A stretch of 31,157 nt of DNA from CAYTEO01 sp964436825 (GTDB taxonomy: Bacteria; Krumholzibacteriota; Krumholzibacteriia; LZORAL124-64-63), in NCBI GenBank assembly GCA_964436825.1, contig CAYTEO010000031.1:1-31157 (forward strand), given 5' to 3'. The notes under the pieces were generated by a model. That model did no database searches. It was not told where the DNA came from and saw only the letters and a program-made list of their open reading frames with translations. Every line of letters starts with the position of its first letter. Within the stretch, counting starts at the first letter, position 1. Shown in pieces: positions 15,871 to 24,967 of the stretch. Both the position numbers and the translations under genes were made by a program.

Positions 15871-17832
15871 GTGAACAAGCAGCTCCGCAAGACACTTGCC
15901 GGCCTGTCGCCCATGAGTGACGGTCCCCTCAGCCGCCTGGTGCGGCGTCATCGCGTCCTGTTCTCGCTGCTGTTCTTCGGCGGCATCGCCATCCTGTCGA
16001 TCTGGCTGTCGTTCCTGGCCCGCTTCAAGTGGTCCTGGTTGAAGAAGGGCTACGACTGGGGCCACTGGTTCCGGGCGATGCTGCTGGTCGGTGTGCCGGT
16101 CCGGGTCCTCCTGGTCCACCGCTTCGGGCTGCACAAGGTGTCGTGGCGGTTCGCCTCCCTGCGGGACCTGCCGCCCCTGGTGTCGGCCATCCTCCTGGGC
16201 TCGCTCGTCAACACGGCGGTCCTGATGTGGGCCTACCAGGGGAACTTCCCCCGGTCGGTGCTGATCATCGACGCGGTGCTCTGCCTGGTGCTGACCACCG
16301 TGGGCCGCTACGCCTACCGGATCCTGGACCGGCTGACGCTGACCTGGCACCGGGAGCCGCGGACGCGCGTGGTCGTGGTCGGGGCGGGCGAGGCGGGCAA
16401 CCTGGTCCTGGAGGCGATGAACACGCCGCGGCTGCACGACTACCAGCCGGTGGCGGTCGTCGACGACGATCCCCTGAAGAACGACACGACCCTCCACGGC
16501 CTGCCGGTCTACGCCCCCATCGACCGCATCGTCGAGGTGGCGCGCAGGCACCGGGCCGAGGCCATCGTCCTGGCCATGCCGTCGGCCACGACGGCCCAGC
16601 TCTACCGGGTCCAGAACCTCTGCCGGGCCACCGGCCTGCCCCTGAAGACCACGCCGGACATCTGGCAGATCCTCCAGAGCAGCGAGGCGGTGACCCAGCT
16701 GCAGGACTTCAGCCTGGACAGCCTGCTCAACCGCAGGCCGGTGCGCAGCGACGTGCCGGAGATCCGGCGCCTGCTGGCCGGCCGGACCGTGCTGGTGACC
16801 GGGGCGGCCGGGAGCATCGGCTCGGAGCTGTGCCGCCAGATCGCCGACCAGGAGCCGGGACGGCTGGTCTGCCTGGACAAGGACGAGAACGGCCTGTTCC
16901 GGCTGGAGCAGGAGCTGCGCGGTAGCGCCCGCGACGGCGTGGAGCTGGTCTTCTTCCTGGGGGACATCAAGGACGGCGGCCGGATGGAGGAGCTGTTCGC
17001 CGCGCACCGGCCCGACGTCGTCTTCCACGCCGCCGCCTACAAGCACGTGCCGATCCTCCAGTTCCATCCCACCGAGGCCGTCCGCAACAACGTGGGCGGG
17101 ACGCGCACCGTGGCCCGGCTGGCCCAGCAGTACGGGGCGCGGCGGTTCGTGATGATCTCCACCGACAAGGCGGTCCGTCCCACCAGCGTCATGGGGGCGA
17201 CCAAGCAGATCGCCGAGAAGGTCATCCGGGACCTGGCGCGCAGCCGGCCCGACGGGACCGTCTTCACGACGATCCGTTTCGGCAACGTCCTGGGCTCGGC
17301 CGGCAGCGTCGTGGAGCTGTTCCTCAAGCAGATCCGGGCCGGCGGTCCGGTGACGGTGACCGATCCGCGCATCGAGCGCTTCTTCATGACCATCGCCGAG
17401 GCGGTCCACCTGGTCCTGTTCGCCGCCGGCATGGGCGACGGCGACGACATCTTCGTCCTGGACATGGGCGAGCCGGTCAAGGTCGACGCCCTGGCCCGGC
17501 AGATGATCCAGCTGGCGGGTCTGACCCCCGAGGTGGACGTGCCGATCGTCTACACCGGCCTGCGGCCCGGCGAGAAGCTCTACGAGGAGCTGTGGACCGA
17601 CCAGGAGCAGCCGGAGCCCACGGCCAATCCCGCCATCCTGCGGGCCCGCAACGGCGAGCTGCCGCCGGACCTGGAGCAGCGGGTCGAGGCGATCCTCGCC
17701 GCCGCCGAGGCCGGCGAGCTGGAGACGACGTGGCGGCTGCTGCTGGAGCTGGTGCCCGACTTCCAGGGGCGGACCGGCGGGGAGGCGACGATGCCGCCGG
17801 TGGGGAGAGAGGACCATGAGGGGCTCCACTGA
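15871..17832 (+). CDS. Membrane-anchored UDP-HexNAc 4,6-dehydratase (CapD/WbpM/PglF type)
   Basis: The 653-residue protein starts at GTG 15871, with GAGGTGA 9 nt upstream; ATG at codon 15 is an alternative. The N-terminal third has about four membrane segments. A CoA-binding-like Rossmann domain follows (VVVVGAGEAGNLVLEAM), then a catalytic SDR domain with GAAGSIG (311-317), ISTDKAVRPTSVMGATK, RFGNVLGSAGSV and LRPGEKLYEEL. The catalytic Tyr of YxxxK is replaced by Met (Met441, Lys445), the known SMK variation of large WbpM-type dehydratases. It should convert UDP-GlcNAc to the 4-keto-6-deoxy sugar that starts QuiNAc/FucNAc or diamino-sugar synthesis. It is the first gene of the operon and overlaps the next by 17 bp. 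Confidence 0.92.
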   Translation: MNKQLRKTLAGLSPMSDGPLSRLVRRHRVLFSLLFFGGIAILSIWLSFLARFKWSWLKKGYDWGHWFRAMLLVGVPVRVLLVHRFGLHKVSWRFASLRDLPPLVSAILLGSLVNTAVLMWAYQGNFPRSVLIIDAVLCLVLTTVGRYAYRILDRLTLTWHREPRTRVVVVGAGEAGNLVLEAMNTPRLHDYQPVAVVDDDPLKNDTTLHGLPVYAPIDRIVEVARRHRAEAIVLAMPSATTAQLYRVQNLCRATGLPLKTTPDIWQILQSSEAVTQLQDFSLDSLLNRRPVRSDVPEIRRLLAGRTVLVTGAAGSIGSELCRQIADQEPGRLVCLDKDENGLFRLEQELRGSARDGVELVFFLGDIKDGGRMEELFAAHRPDVVFHAAAYKHVPILQFHPTEAVRNNVGGTRTVARLAQQYGARRFVMISTDKAVRPTSVMGATKQIAEKVIRDLARSRPDGTVFTTIRFGNVLGSAGSVVELFLKQIRAGGPVTVTDPRIERFFMTIAEAVHLVLFAAGMGDGDDIFVLDMGEPVKVDALARQMIQLAGLTPEVDVPIVYTGLRPGEKLYEELWTDQEQPEPTANPAILRARNGELPPDLEQRVEAILAAAEAGELETTWRLLLELVPDFQGRTGGEATMPPVGREDHEGLH

Positions 17833-19063
17833 GCGACATCCGGTCCTGCTGCTCGGCATCGTCCTGTTCTCCCTGGTGGCGCAGGGTTGCGTGCTGGAAC
17901 GGCGGGGCAGCGACAGGGGCGCCGTGCTCTGGAACGAGTCCCGGCTCGCGGCACTGGCGGCGGCCTGGGCCGATTCGGCGCCGACGGCTCCGTCCCTGGT
18001 GGTGGAGCTGCTCGGGCGGGCCGAGCGCCGGTTGACGGCGGGACCCTACAGTGTCCTGGACTGCTGCCCGCCCCCGGGCGACGACCCCCGCGATTTCGTC
18101 AGCTACGGGGCCTACTGGTGGCCGGATCCCGACCGACCGGACGGCCTTCCCTGGGTCCATCGCGACGGCAGTCCCAATCCCGACGCCGAGGGGGACATGG
18201 CGTCCATGAAGGACATGACGAACGCCGTGCGGGACCTTGCCCTCGCCTGGCGGATCACCGGTCAGGAGCGTTTCGCCGAGCGCGCAGCGCTCCTATTGCG
18301 GACGTGGTTCGTCACCCCCGAGACCCGCATGACGCCCCGTTGCCGGTACGGCAAGATCATCCCCGGACGCAGTGACGGCGGCCTGGTGGTGGCCGGCATG
18401 GCCGACCGATTCCGCGTCCTGGTCGACGCCGTCGGATGCCTGGAGGGAGCGACGGCCTGGACCGCGTCGGACCGGGAGGGCTGGCGCGAATGGTGCAGGC
18501 AGTTCCGGCTCTGGCTGGAGACCTCCCCCGAGGGACTGCGGGAGCGGGAGATGGCCAACAACCACGGCACGGCCTACGATCTTCTCGATGCGCTGCTGGC
18601 CTGCGCGGCGGGAGAGGAGGACGAGGCACGGGCGGCGGTGGCAAGGTGGCGGGACGTTCGCCAGCAGCAGCAGATTCTGCCGTCGGGAGAGCAGCCCCGG
18701 GAGGATCGCCGGGCCGACGGGCTCCTGTACCACCTGTTCAACTGTCGGCTGGCCCTGGAGCTGGGCCTGCTGGCCCGCCGGCTAGGTGAACCCGATCCGG
18801 CAACAGAGGCTGCGCCGGCCTGGAGCCGCCTGCGTACGGCCGTGGACGTCCTGCTGCCCTACCTGACGGGTCGCGCCGTCTGGCCGGGGGATCCGGAGGG
18901 CCGTTTCCCCCTGAAGCGTCGTCTGGCGGGAGAGGTGCTGGTGCGTGCCGCGCTCCTGTTCAAGTCCGATCACTACCTGGAGCTGGCCACCAGGATCGCT
19001 TCGTGCGAGCCGCTCCGGTTCGATGCGCTCACCCTGACGGCCCTGCCGGGATGCAATTCATGA
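17816..19063 (+). CDS. Secreted alginate-lyase-family (PF05426-like) polysaccharide lyase
   Basis: The 415-residue protein has an N-terminal signal (LLLGIVLFSLVAQGC). A lipid-modified Cys is possible, but AQGC is a poor lipobox. An (alpha/alpha)-barrel-like domain follows with the family landmarks SYGAYWWPDPDRPDGLPW (about 95-115), DMTNAVRDLALAWRITG, LRTWFVTPETRMTPRCRYG and the active-site motif NNHGTAYD (248-255). PF05426 members cleave uronic-acid polysaccharides by beta-elimination in the periplasm, as AlgL does for alginate. Here the substrate is presumably the operon's own polymer. ATG 17816 overlaps the end of the dehydratase gene. The stop overlaps the sulfotransferase start (ATGA). 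Confidence 0.8.
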   Translation: MRGSTERHPVLLLGIVLFSLVAQGCVLERRGSDRGAVLWNESRLAALAAAWADSAPTAPSLVVELLGRAERRLTAGPYSVLDCCPPPGDDPRDFVSYGAYWWPDPDRPDGLPWVHRDGSPNPDAEGDMASMKDMTNAVRDLALAWRITGQERFAERAALLLRTWFVTPETRMTPRCRYGKIIPGRSDGGLVVAGMADRFRVLVDAVGCLEGATAWTASDREGWREWCRQFRLWLETSPEGLREREMANNHGTAYDLLDALLACAAGEEDEARAAVARWRDVRQQQQILPSGEQPREDRRADGLLYHLFNCRLALELGLLARRLGEPDPATEAAPAWSRLRTAVDVLLPYLTGRAVWPGDPEGRFPLKRRLAGEVLVRAALLFKSDHYLELATRIASCEPLRFDALTLTALPGCNS

Positions 19064-19998
19064 GAACGCGGCGTCCAGTGTTCATCGTCGGATCGGCGCG
19101 TTCGGGCACGACGCTGCTGCAGTCGATGCTGATGCAGATCCCGGGGCTCTGCTTTCCTCCCGAGACCCAGTTCTTCGGCAGATCCCTGCGGCGGGAGCGC
19201 GTCTACGGTCCCCTCGCGTCGCCACGCGGCTTCCCGCTCCACCTGGAGGCTGTCCTGGAGAGCTGCCGGCACAACGAGCTGCCCGTCGACCAGGAGGCAC
19301 TGCGCCGGGAGCTGACGGAGGCCGAACGGGACTTCGCCGCCTGGTTCGACGTCCTGCTGGAGCACATCCGGTGCCGGATGCCGGATTGTCGCCGGATCGG
19401 GGAGAAGTCGCCCAACCACCTGCTGCACGTGGACCTGCTGCTGGAGCGCTTCCCCGACGCCCAGTGCATCACCGTCGTGCGCGACGGACGCGACGTGGCG
19501 GTCAGCCAGCGCGAGGCGTTCGGGGAGCCGTTGCTCTCGTCGGCCATCCGCTGGCGCCTCTACCAGAAACGTCATCGCGGTTACCTGCGTCGGTGGCCGC
19601 CGGAGCGCTACACCTGGGTCCGCTACGAGGACCTGGTCACGGAACCGCGCCGGGAGCTGGAGCGGCTGTGCCAGTTCCTGGGCGAGGAATTCCGGCCCGA
19701 GATGCTGCAGCAGCACCGCCGGCGCGAGACCGGCTTCGCCAGCCGCGAGACCCACAAGCGCCGCACCCTGGAGCCGGTCACCGACAGCCGGATCAGCCGC
19801 TTCCGGCAGCGGCTGACGTCCCGGGAGATCGCCCTCTGGCAGCTGGTGGCCGGGCGCGAGCTGGTTCGTCACGGCTACACCCTGGAACCCGTCCGGGACC
19901 CGCGCTGCGTGTGGGACCTGGTGCGGGGGCTGCCGCCGGTGCTGTGGAGACGCGAGCGGTTCTTCCGCTCCCTGGTGCGGGGGCGGTCGGCAAGATGA
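19060..19998 (+). CDS. PAPS-dependent sulfotransferase
   Basis: The 312-residue protein contains the 5'-phosphosulfate-binding loop FIVGSARSGTTLLQS (residues 8-22) and the 3'-phosphate-binding segment VVRDGRDVAVS (139-149), which define the sulfotransferase 1/3 superfamily. WVRYEDLV is the usual downstream strand-helix element. It transfers sulfate from PAPS to an acceptor; in this operon the acceptor is probably a sugar hydroxyl of the exported polysaccharide or its lipid-linked repeat. ATG 19060 gives an ATGA overlap with the lyase; ATG 19051 is an alternative three codons earlier. The stop overlaps the flippase start in the same way. No PAPS-synthesis genes (cysND/cysC) are in the window. 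Confidence 0.88.
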   Translation: MRTRRPVFIVGSARSGTTLLQSMLMQIPGLCFPPETQFFGRSLRRERVYGPLASPRGFPLHLEAVLESCRHNELPVDQEALRRELTEAERDFAAWFDVLLEHIRCRMPDCRRIGEKSPNHLLHVDLLLERFPDAQCITVVRDGRDVAVSQREAFGEPLLSSAIRWRLYQKRHRGYLRRWPPERYTWVRYEDLVTEPRRELERLCQFLGEEFRPEMLQQHRRRETGFASRETHKRRTLEPVTDSRISRFRQRLTSREIALWQLVAGRELVRHGYTLEPVRDPRCVWDLVRGLPPVLWRRERFFRSLVRGRSAR

Positions 19999-21341
19999 GT
20001 ATCCGCCGGCGCGTCCTGCTGAACATCGGCTCCAACTGGGCGACCCTGGGGGTCAACTCCGTCGTCGGCCTGGTCGTCATCCCCGTCATCCTGCACCGGC
20101 TGGGCGACGAGGCCTACGGTGTCTGGGCTCTGCTGGCGTTCGGTCTCTCCTACCCGGTGATCTTCGAGCGGGCGTTCGCCCTCTCGCTGACCCACTTCGT
20201 GGCTGCCCACCGCGACCGGCCCGAGCGGGTGGACGCCTACCTGACCGCGGCGCTGGGCATCACGGCCGTGCTGGCCGCGGCCACCGTCGTGCTGGCGGCG
20301 GTCTGCGCACCGTTGCTGCCGCGCTGGCTGCACTCCATTCCCCCGCGGCTGGCGGGCGAGGCGCGGGCGACGACGCTGCTGGTCGGCACGACCCTGGCGC
20401 TGAACATGCTGGCCGCGCCGTTCAGCGGCCTGCTCAAGGGATACAACCTGTTCACCCACAGCAACGCCGTCACCGTGGCGGCCAACCTGCTGCGGGCGGC
20501 CGGGATCGTGGTCCTGCTGTCCAGGCGGCCGACCATGATCGCCGTCCAGACGGCCTATGTCGGGGCGGCCGCCCTCCTGCTTGCCGGTATGGCGGCCACG
20601 GCCCTGCGCGCGACCGGTCCGCGGCGGCTGCGGTCGCTGCGGGACGGGAGCGGCACCCTGCGGAACCTGTGGTCCTACACGGCCCACTCCATGATCCGTT
20701 CCGGCAGCCGGGTTGCCATGTTCAACACCCTGGCCCTGCTGGTGGGGTGGCGGGGAACGGCCAGGGACGTCACCCTCTACGACCTGGCCCTGAAGATCCC
20801 GACCTTCCTCAACGGCCTGATGGCCGGGGCCCAGAACGTCTTCCTGCCGCTGCTCTCGGAAAGGACCGGGCGCGGTGATCGCGACGGCTTCCGCCGGATC
20901 GCGGTGGCAGGGAACCGGCTCCACCTGGCACTCTCGCTGCCGGTGGCAGGTGGCCTGCTGGTCGGGGCGCCCTGGCTGCTGGGGGCCTGGCTGCAACGGC
21001 CGCCGACCGACGAGCTGGTCCGCCTGATGCGGTTGCTGGTGCTGGCGATGCTGCCCAGCGCCATGTTCGGTGTCTGGTTGCCGGCTCTGGTGGCCCTGGG
21101 GCGGCTGCGGGCCGTCTCGGTGATGGCCGTGGCGGGGACGACCGGCACCGTCCTGCTGGCGCTGGGCCTGTTCGCGGCGCGGGTCCGACCGCCGCTGGCG
21201 GCTGCCCTGGCCATGCTGTCGGTCCAGGTCCTCTACCGGGCCTGCTGGCTGCCCTGGTACGGTCTGCGCTCGGCAGGGATCCCGGGCGGCGACTATGTGC
21301 GGGAACTGATCGGCCTGCGCCGGGCGGGGGGACGACGATGA
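19995..21341 (+). CDS. Wzx-type polysaccharide flippase (MOP superfamily)
   Basis: The 448-residue integral membrane protein has about twelve hydrophobic segments. It begins with the typical pattern LLNIGSNWATLGVNSVVGLV and IPVILHRLGDEAYGVWAL of polysaccharide transporters, with short Arg-rich cytoplasmic loops. It should flip undecaprenyl-linked repeat units from the cytoplasmic to the periplasmic face of the inner membrane. ATG 19995 overlaps the sulfotransferase stop (ATGA). The stop overlaps the polymerase start (ATGA). Confidence 0.88.
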   Translation: MSIRRRVLLNIGSNWATLGVNSVVGLVVIPVILHRLGDEAYGVWALLAFGLSYPVIFERAFALSLTHFVAAHRDRPERVDAYLTAALGITAVLAAATVVLAAVCAPLLPRWLHSIPPRLAGEARATTLLVGTTLALNMLAAPFSGLLKGYNLFTHSNAVTVAANLLRAAGIVVLLSRRPTMIAVQTAYVGAAALLLAGMAATALRATGPRRLRSLRDGSGTLRNLWSYTAHSMIRSGSRVAMFNTLALLVGWRGTARDVTLYDLALKIPTFLNGLMAGAQNVFLPLLSERTGRGDRDGFRRIAVAGNRLHLALSLPVAGGLLVGAPWLLGAWLQRPPTDELVRLMRLLVLAMLPSAMFGVWLPALVALGRLRAVSVMAVAGTTGTVLLALGLFAARVRPPLAAALAMLSVQVLYRACWLPWYGLRSAGIPGGDYVRELIGLRRAGGRR

Positions 21342-22588
21342 GCACCTTCGGGAGATGGCAGGACCCGGGCCTGCTGGCCTGGAAACGTCTGCCCAGGGAC
21401 ATGTTCTCCTTCGAGGCGACATTGCTGCTGTTCCTGTTCGCCGGCCGCTTCAAGGCCGAGGCCGGGCTGGCCGACCTTCCGGTCGATCTCACGGCAGTGG
21501 CGTTCGGACTGAGCGTTGTGGTCGGAGGGCTCCACCTCTACCGGCGGAACCTGGCCGTGCCCCGGCGCGGCAGCAGCATCGTGGCCGCGACGCTGCTGCT
21601 GGTGGCCGACCTGGCCCTGAGCCTGGCATGGACGCCGGGGGTCGTCTATGCACGCCAGAAGGTGCTCTACGCGGCCACGCTGATGACCTGGCCGCTGGTC
21701 GCCGGCGCGTTCATCGTCGCTCCCGAGCGGGAGCGGGTCGGGCGCCTGGCCCGCCTGGTGGTGTTCGCATCCCTGCTGGTGGCGTTCAGCACCCTCGCCG
21801 TGGCGGCCCGGGAGGGGATGGACAGGGTCATCTGGGTCGTCGGCAGCGAGTACCTGGGGATCGGTCGCGCCGTGGGTCTGGCCGTCGCCGTCGCCTACGT
21901 CGTCGTGCTGACGGCGTCGAGCCGACGCGAGACGTGGCTCGGCCTGGCGCTGATGCTGGTGCTGATCACCGTGCTGCTGATCTCGGGGGGACGCGGTCCG
22001 TTGCTGGCGACGCTCGTCGTCGTGGTGGCGCCGCTGGCCCTGCTGCCGCTGGTCCGCCGATCGGCGCCGGAGCGGACCATCGTGCGGCGGGCCGCGCTGA
22101 CGGTCCTCTGCCTGACGCTCGCCTTCTCGCTGCTGCTGGCCAGCGGCCGGGCACCGGTCACCCTGCAGCGGGCCACGCTGCTGGTGCAGGAGGAGGGGGG
22201 AGGCTACTCGGCGGCCGAGCGGGCGCACTACTACGGCTGGGCGATCGAGAGCTGGCACCGGCACCCGATCATCGGCAGCGGCGTGGGGAGCTTCCCCATC
22301 CTCTACGATCGACCCGATGCGCCGTTCTACCCGCACAACATCTTCCTGGAACTCCTGGCCGAGCAGGGTGTCCTGGGCCTGGCCCTCTTCCTGCTGGTGC
22401 TGCTGGCGGCGGCGCGCCAGGTGCGCTACCGCGACCTGGCCCGGGATCCGCTGCTGCTGCTGGTGGTCCTGTTCGCCCTGAACACGTTCGTCAACGCGCA
22501 GGTGACCGCCGACCTGCCTAGCAACCGGATGCTGTTCGCGACCCTCGGCCTGCTGGCCCTGTCGCCCCGGGAGGAGACGCATGCCTGA
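21338..22588 (+). CDS. Wzy/WaaL-type O-antigen polymerase or ligase
   Basis: The 416-residue protein has about ten or more membrane segments and one larger periplasmic loop. It contains the Wzy_C-family signature HPIIGSGVGSFPILYDRP followed by FYPHNIFLELLAEQGVLGL, with a conserved His-Asn before a helix. Such proteins polymerise lipid-linked repeats or ligate the finished chain to an acceptor. With the flippase immediately upstream, polymerase is the likelier role, but sequence alone does not separate Wzy from WaaL. Start is in an ATGA overlap; the end overlaps the next gene by 8 bp. Confidence 0.85.
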   Translation: MSTFGRWQDPGLLAWKRLPRDMFSFEATLLLFLFAGRFKAEAGLADLPVDLTAVAFGLSVVVGGLHLYRRNLAVPRRGSSIVAATLLLVADLALSLAWTPGVVYARQKVLYAATLMTWPLVAGAFIVAPERERVGRLARLVVFASLLVAFSTLAVAAREGMDRVIWVVGSEYLGIGRAVGLAVAVAYVVVLTASSRRETWLGLALMLVLITVLLISGGRGPLLATLVVVVAPLALLPLVRRSAPERTIVRRAALTVLCLTLAFSLLLASGRAPVTLQRATLLVQEEGGGYSAAERAHYYGWAIESWHRHPIIGSGVGSFPILYDRPDAPFYPHNIFLELLAEQGVLGLALFLLVLLAAARQVRYRDLARDPLLLLVVLFALNTFVNAQVTADLPSNRMLFATLGLLALSPREETHA

Positions 22589-23732
22589 GCGACGGGTCTG
22601 CCACCTCTCCAGCGTGCACCGGACCTTCGACACGCGGGTCTTCCACAAGGAGTGCCGCTCCCTGGCCGCGGCCGGGTACGCGGTGACCCTGGTCATCCGC
22701 CACGAGCGGGACGAGACGGTCGCCGGTGTCCGGATCGCCGCCCTGCCCGCTCCCCGGGGACGCCTGGCGCGGATGACCGGAACCGTGGCCGCCCTGTGGC
22801 GTCGGGCCGTGGCCCTGGATGCCGACCTCTACCACTTCCACGACCCGGAGCTGATCCCGGTGGGCCTGCTGCTGCGGCTGCGCGGCAAGCGGGTGGTCTA
22901 CGACGCCCACGAGGACTACGCCCGCCAGCTGCGGGGCAAGCCGTGGCTGCCGCGCCCGCTGCGCGTACCGGTGGCCGTCGTGGCGGGCGGACTGGAGCTG
23001 CTCGCCGCGCCCTGGCTGTCGGCCGTGGTCGCCGCGGGCCGGGACATCGAGGAGCGCTTCGCGGGCCGGGCGCGCCGGGTGGTGCGCGTGGAGAACTTTC
23101 CGGTCCTGGAGCCGCGGCTCGTCGAGGCACCGCCGCGGCCGGATCCGGCGCCGGGCCGGCTGCGGCTGGTCAATTTCGGCGGTGTCTGGTCGGCCCGCGT
23201 CACCGGCGAGATCGTCGCCGCGCTGGAGCGGTTGCCCGGAGAGCTGGACGTGCGGCTCGTCCTGGGCGGCCGGGTCTTCGAGCAGGAGCTGCTCGAGCGT
23301 CTGCAACAGTCGCCGGGCTGGCGGCGCGTCGACTACCGCGGGGTCGTCGACCGGGAGGAGCTGATCGACGCCTCCCTGGCGGCCGACGCGGGGCTGGTCC
23401 TCTACGCCGACCACCCCAACCACCACGCCATCCGCTCCAACCGGCTCTACGAGACGATGCTGGCCGGTCTGCCGGTCGTCGTCTCCGACTTCCCGGTCTG
23501 GCGCCGCTTCATCGAGGAGCACCGCTGCGGTCTGGCGGTCGATCCCCACGATCCCGACGCCATCGCGGAAGCGCTCGCCTGGCTGGCCAGCCATCCCGGC
23601 GAGGCGCGCGAGATGGGTCGCCGCGGCCGCGCGGCCGTCCTGGAACGCTACAACTGGGAGCGCGAGGCGGAGAAGCTGCTGGACCTCTACCGCGAGCTGC
23701 TTGGCGACAGCGCACCGGAGGGCGCGTCGTGA
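22581..23732 (+). CDS. GT4-family glycosyltransferase
   Basis: The 383-residue GT-B fold enzyme has an N-terminal acceptor domain with HRTFDTRVFHKECRSLAAAG, YHFHDPELIPVGLLLRLRGK and VYDAHEDYARQ. The C-terminal nucleotide-sugar domain has LRLVNFGGVWS, SNRLYETMLAGLPVVVSD and the Glu-containing ExxxxGLP region typical of retaining family 4 enzymes. It should add one sugar to the lipid-linked repeat unit on the cytoplasmic face. Donor and acceptor cannot be read from sequence. It starts 8 bp inside the polymerase gene and its TGA overlaps the GTG start of the next gene. Confidence 0.87.
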   Translation: MPERRVCHLSSVHRTFDTRVFHKECRSLAAAGYAVTLVIRHERDETVAGVRIAALPAPRGRLARMTGTVAALWRRAVALDADLYHFHDPELIPVGLLLRLRGKRVVYDAHEDYARQLRGKPWLPRPLRVPVAVVAGGLELLAAPWLSAVVAAGRDIEERFAGRARRVVRVENFPVLEPRLVEAPPRPDPAPGRLRLVNFGGVWSARVTGEIVAALERLPGELDVRLVLGGRVFEQELLERLQQSPGWRRVDYRGVVDREELIDASLAADAGLVLYADHPNHHAIRSNRLYETMLAGLPVVVSDFPVWRRFIEEHRCGLAVDPHDPDAIAEALAWLASHPGEAREMGRRGRAAVLERYNWEREAEKLLDLYRELLGDSAPEGAS

Positions 23733-24967
23733 AGATCCTGTTCGTCACCGAGAACTACCCGCCCGAGAGCAACGCCTCGGCCACGCGCGTCAGCGAGCGC
23801 GCCCGCTACTGGCTGCGCTGGGGGCACTCGCTGACGGTGATCACCCAGGCCCCCAACTTCCCCGAGGGTCGGGTCTTCCCGGGCTACGAGAACCGCTGGC
23901 ACCAGCGCGAGCTCCGCGACGGCGTCGAGGTCGTGCGGGTGAAGACGTACATCGCTCCCAACGCCGGTTTCGGGCGGCGCATCCTGGACTTCACGTCGCT
24001 GATGTTCAACGCCGTCTGGGCGTCCCTGCGCGAGCCGCGCCCGGACGTGGTGGTGGCCACCTCGCCCCAGTTCTTCGCCGCGGTGGCCGGATGGGCCATC
24101 GCCCGGCTGCGGCGCGTGCCCTTCGTCTTCGAGCTGAGCGACCTGTGGCCCGCCTCCATCCGCGCCGTGGGGGCGGTGCGGCTCAACCGCGTGCTCGACG
24201 TGGTGGAGAAGCTCGAGCTCTTCCTCTACCGGCAGGCGGCGGCCGTGGTCGCCCTGGCGCCGTCCTTCCGCGACGACCTGGTGCGCCGCGGCATTCCCGC
24301 GGACAAGATCCACGTGGTGATCAACGGCGTGGACCAGGACCGCTACGCTCCCCGGCCCCGCGAGCGGGCCCTGGCCGAGGAGCTGGGCCTGGGCGACCGT
24401 TTCGTGGTGGGCTACATCGGGACCCACGGCATGGCGCACGGCCTGGAGAACGTGCTGGACACGGCCGAGCGCCTGCGCCACCGCGACGACATCCGGTTCC
24501 TGTTCGTGGGTTCCGGCGCGGCCCGGGATGCCCTGGTGGCCGAGGCCGAACGGCGGCGGCTGCCCAACGTGGTCCTCGTGCCGCGGCAGCCCAAGGAGCG
24601 CATGCCCGAGTACTGGAGCCTGTGCGACGTGGCCCTGATCCACCTGAAGAACGATACCGTCTTCGCCGGCGTCATTCCCTCGAAGATCTTCGAGGCCATG
24701 GCCATGCGCCTGCCGTTGCTGTTCGTGGGGCCCAGGGGCACCGGGAGCGAGATCGTGGAGCAGGAGGGGGCCGGCCTGTGGGTGCCGCCGGCGGACCCCG
24801 ACGCCTTCGCCGCCGCAGTCCAGCGCCTGGCCGACGACCGGACGGAACTCGAGGCCATGGCCGAGCGGAGCCTAGCGGCGGCGCCGCGCTACAGCCGCGA
24901 GCGCCAGGCACGCGACTTCATGGACGTGCTCGAGGGCGTGGTCGGTGACGGGGGGAGGACAGCATGA
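23729..24967 (+). CDS. GT4-family glycosyltransferase, WbuB-like
   Basis: The 412-residue protein starts at GTG 23729 (GTGA overlap with the preceding stop). It has MKILFVTENYPPESNASATR at the N terminus, DVVVATSPQFFAAVAGW, VFELSDLWPASIRAVGA, VINGVDQDRY, VGYIGTHGMAHGL and GVIPSKIFEAMAMRLPLLF. This pattern is that of WbuB-type transferases, several of which transfer N-acetyl-fucosamine-type sugars. That would fit the dehydratase and reductase in the same operon, but donor specificity is inference. Length is normal for the family. The stop overlaps the next ATG (ATGA). Confidence 0.88.
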   Translation: MKILFVTENYPPESNASATRVSERARYWLRWGHSLTVITQAPNFPEGRVFPGYENRWHQRELRDGVEVVRVKTYIAPNAGFGRRILDFTSLMFNAVWASLREPRPDVVVATSPQFFAAVAGWAIARLRRVPFVFELSDLWPASIRAVGAVRLNRVLDVVEKLELFLYRQAAAVVALAPSFRDDLVRRGIPADKIHVVINGVDQDRYAPRPRERALAEELGLGDRFVVGYIGTHGMAHGLENVLDTAERLRHRDDIRFLFVGSGAARDALVAEAERRRLPNVVLVPRQPKERMPEYWSLCDVALIHLKNDTVFAGVIPSKIFEAMAMRLPLLFVGPRGTGSEIVEQEGAGLWVPPADPDAFAAAVQRLADDRTELEAMAERSLAAAPRYSRERQARDFMDVLEGVVGDGGRTA

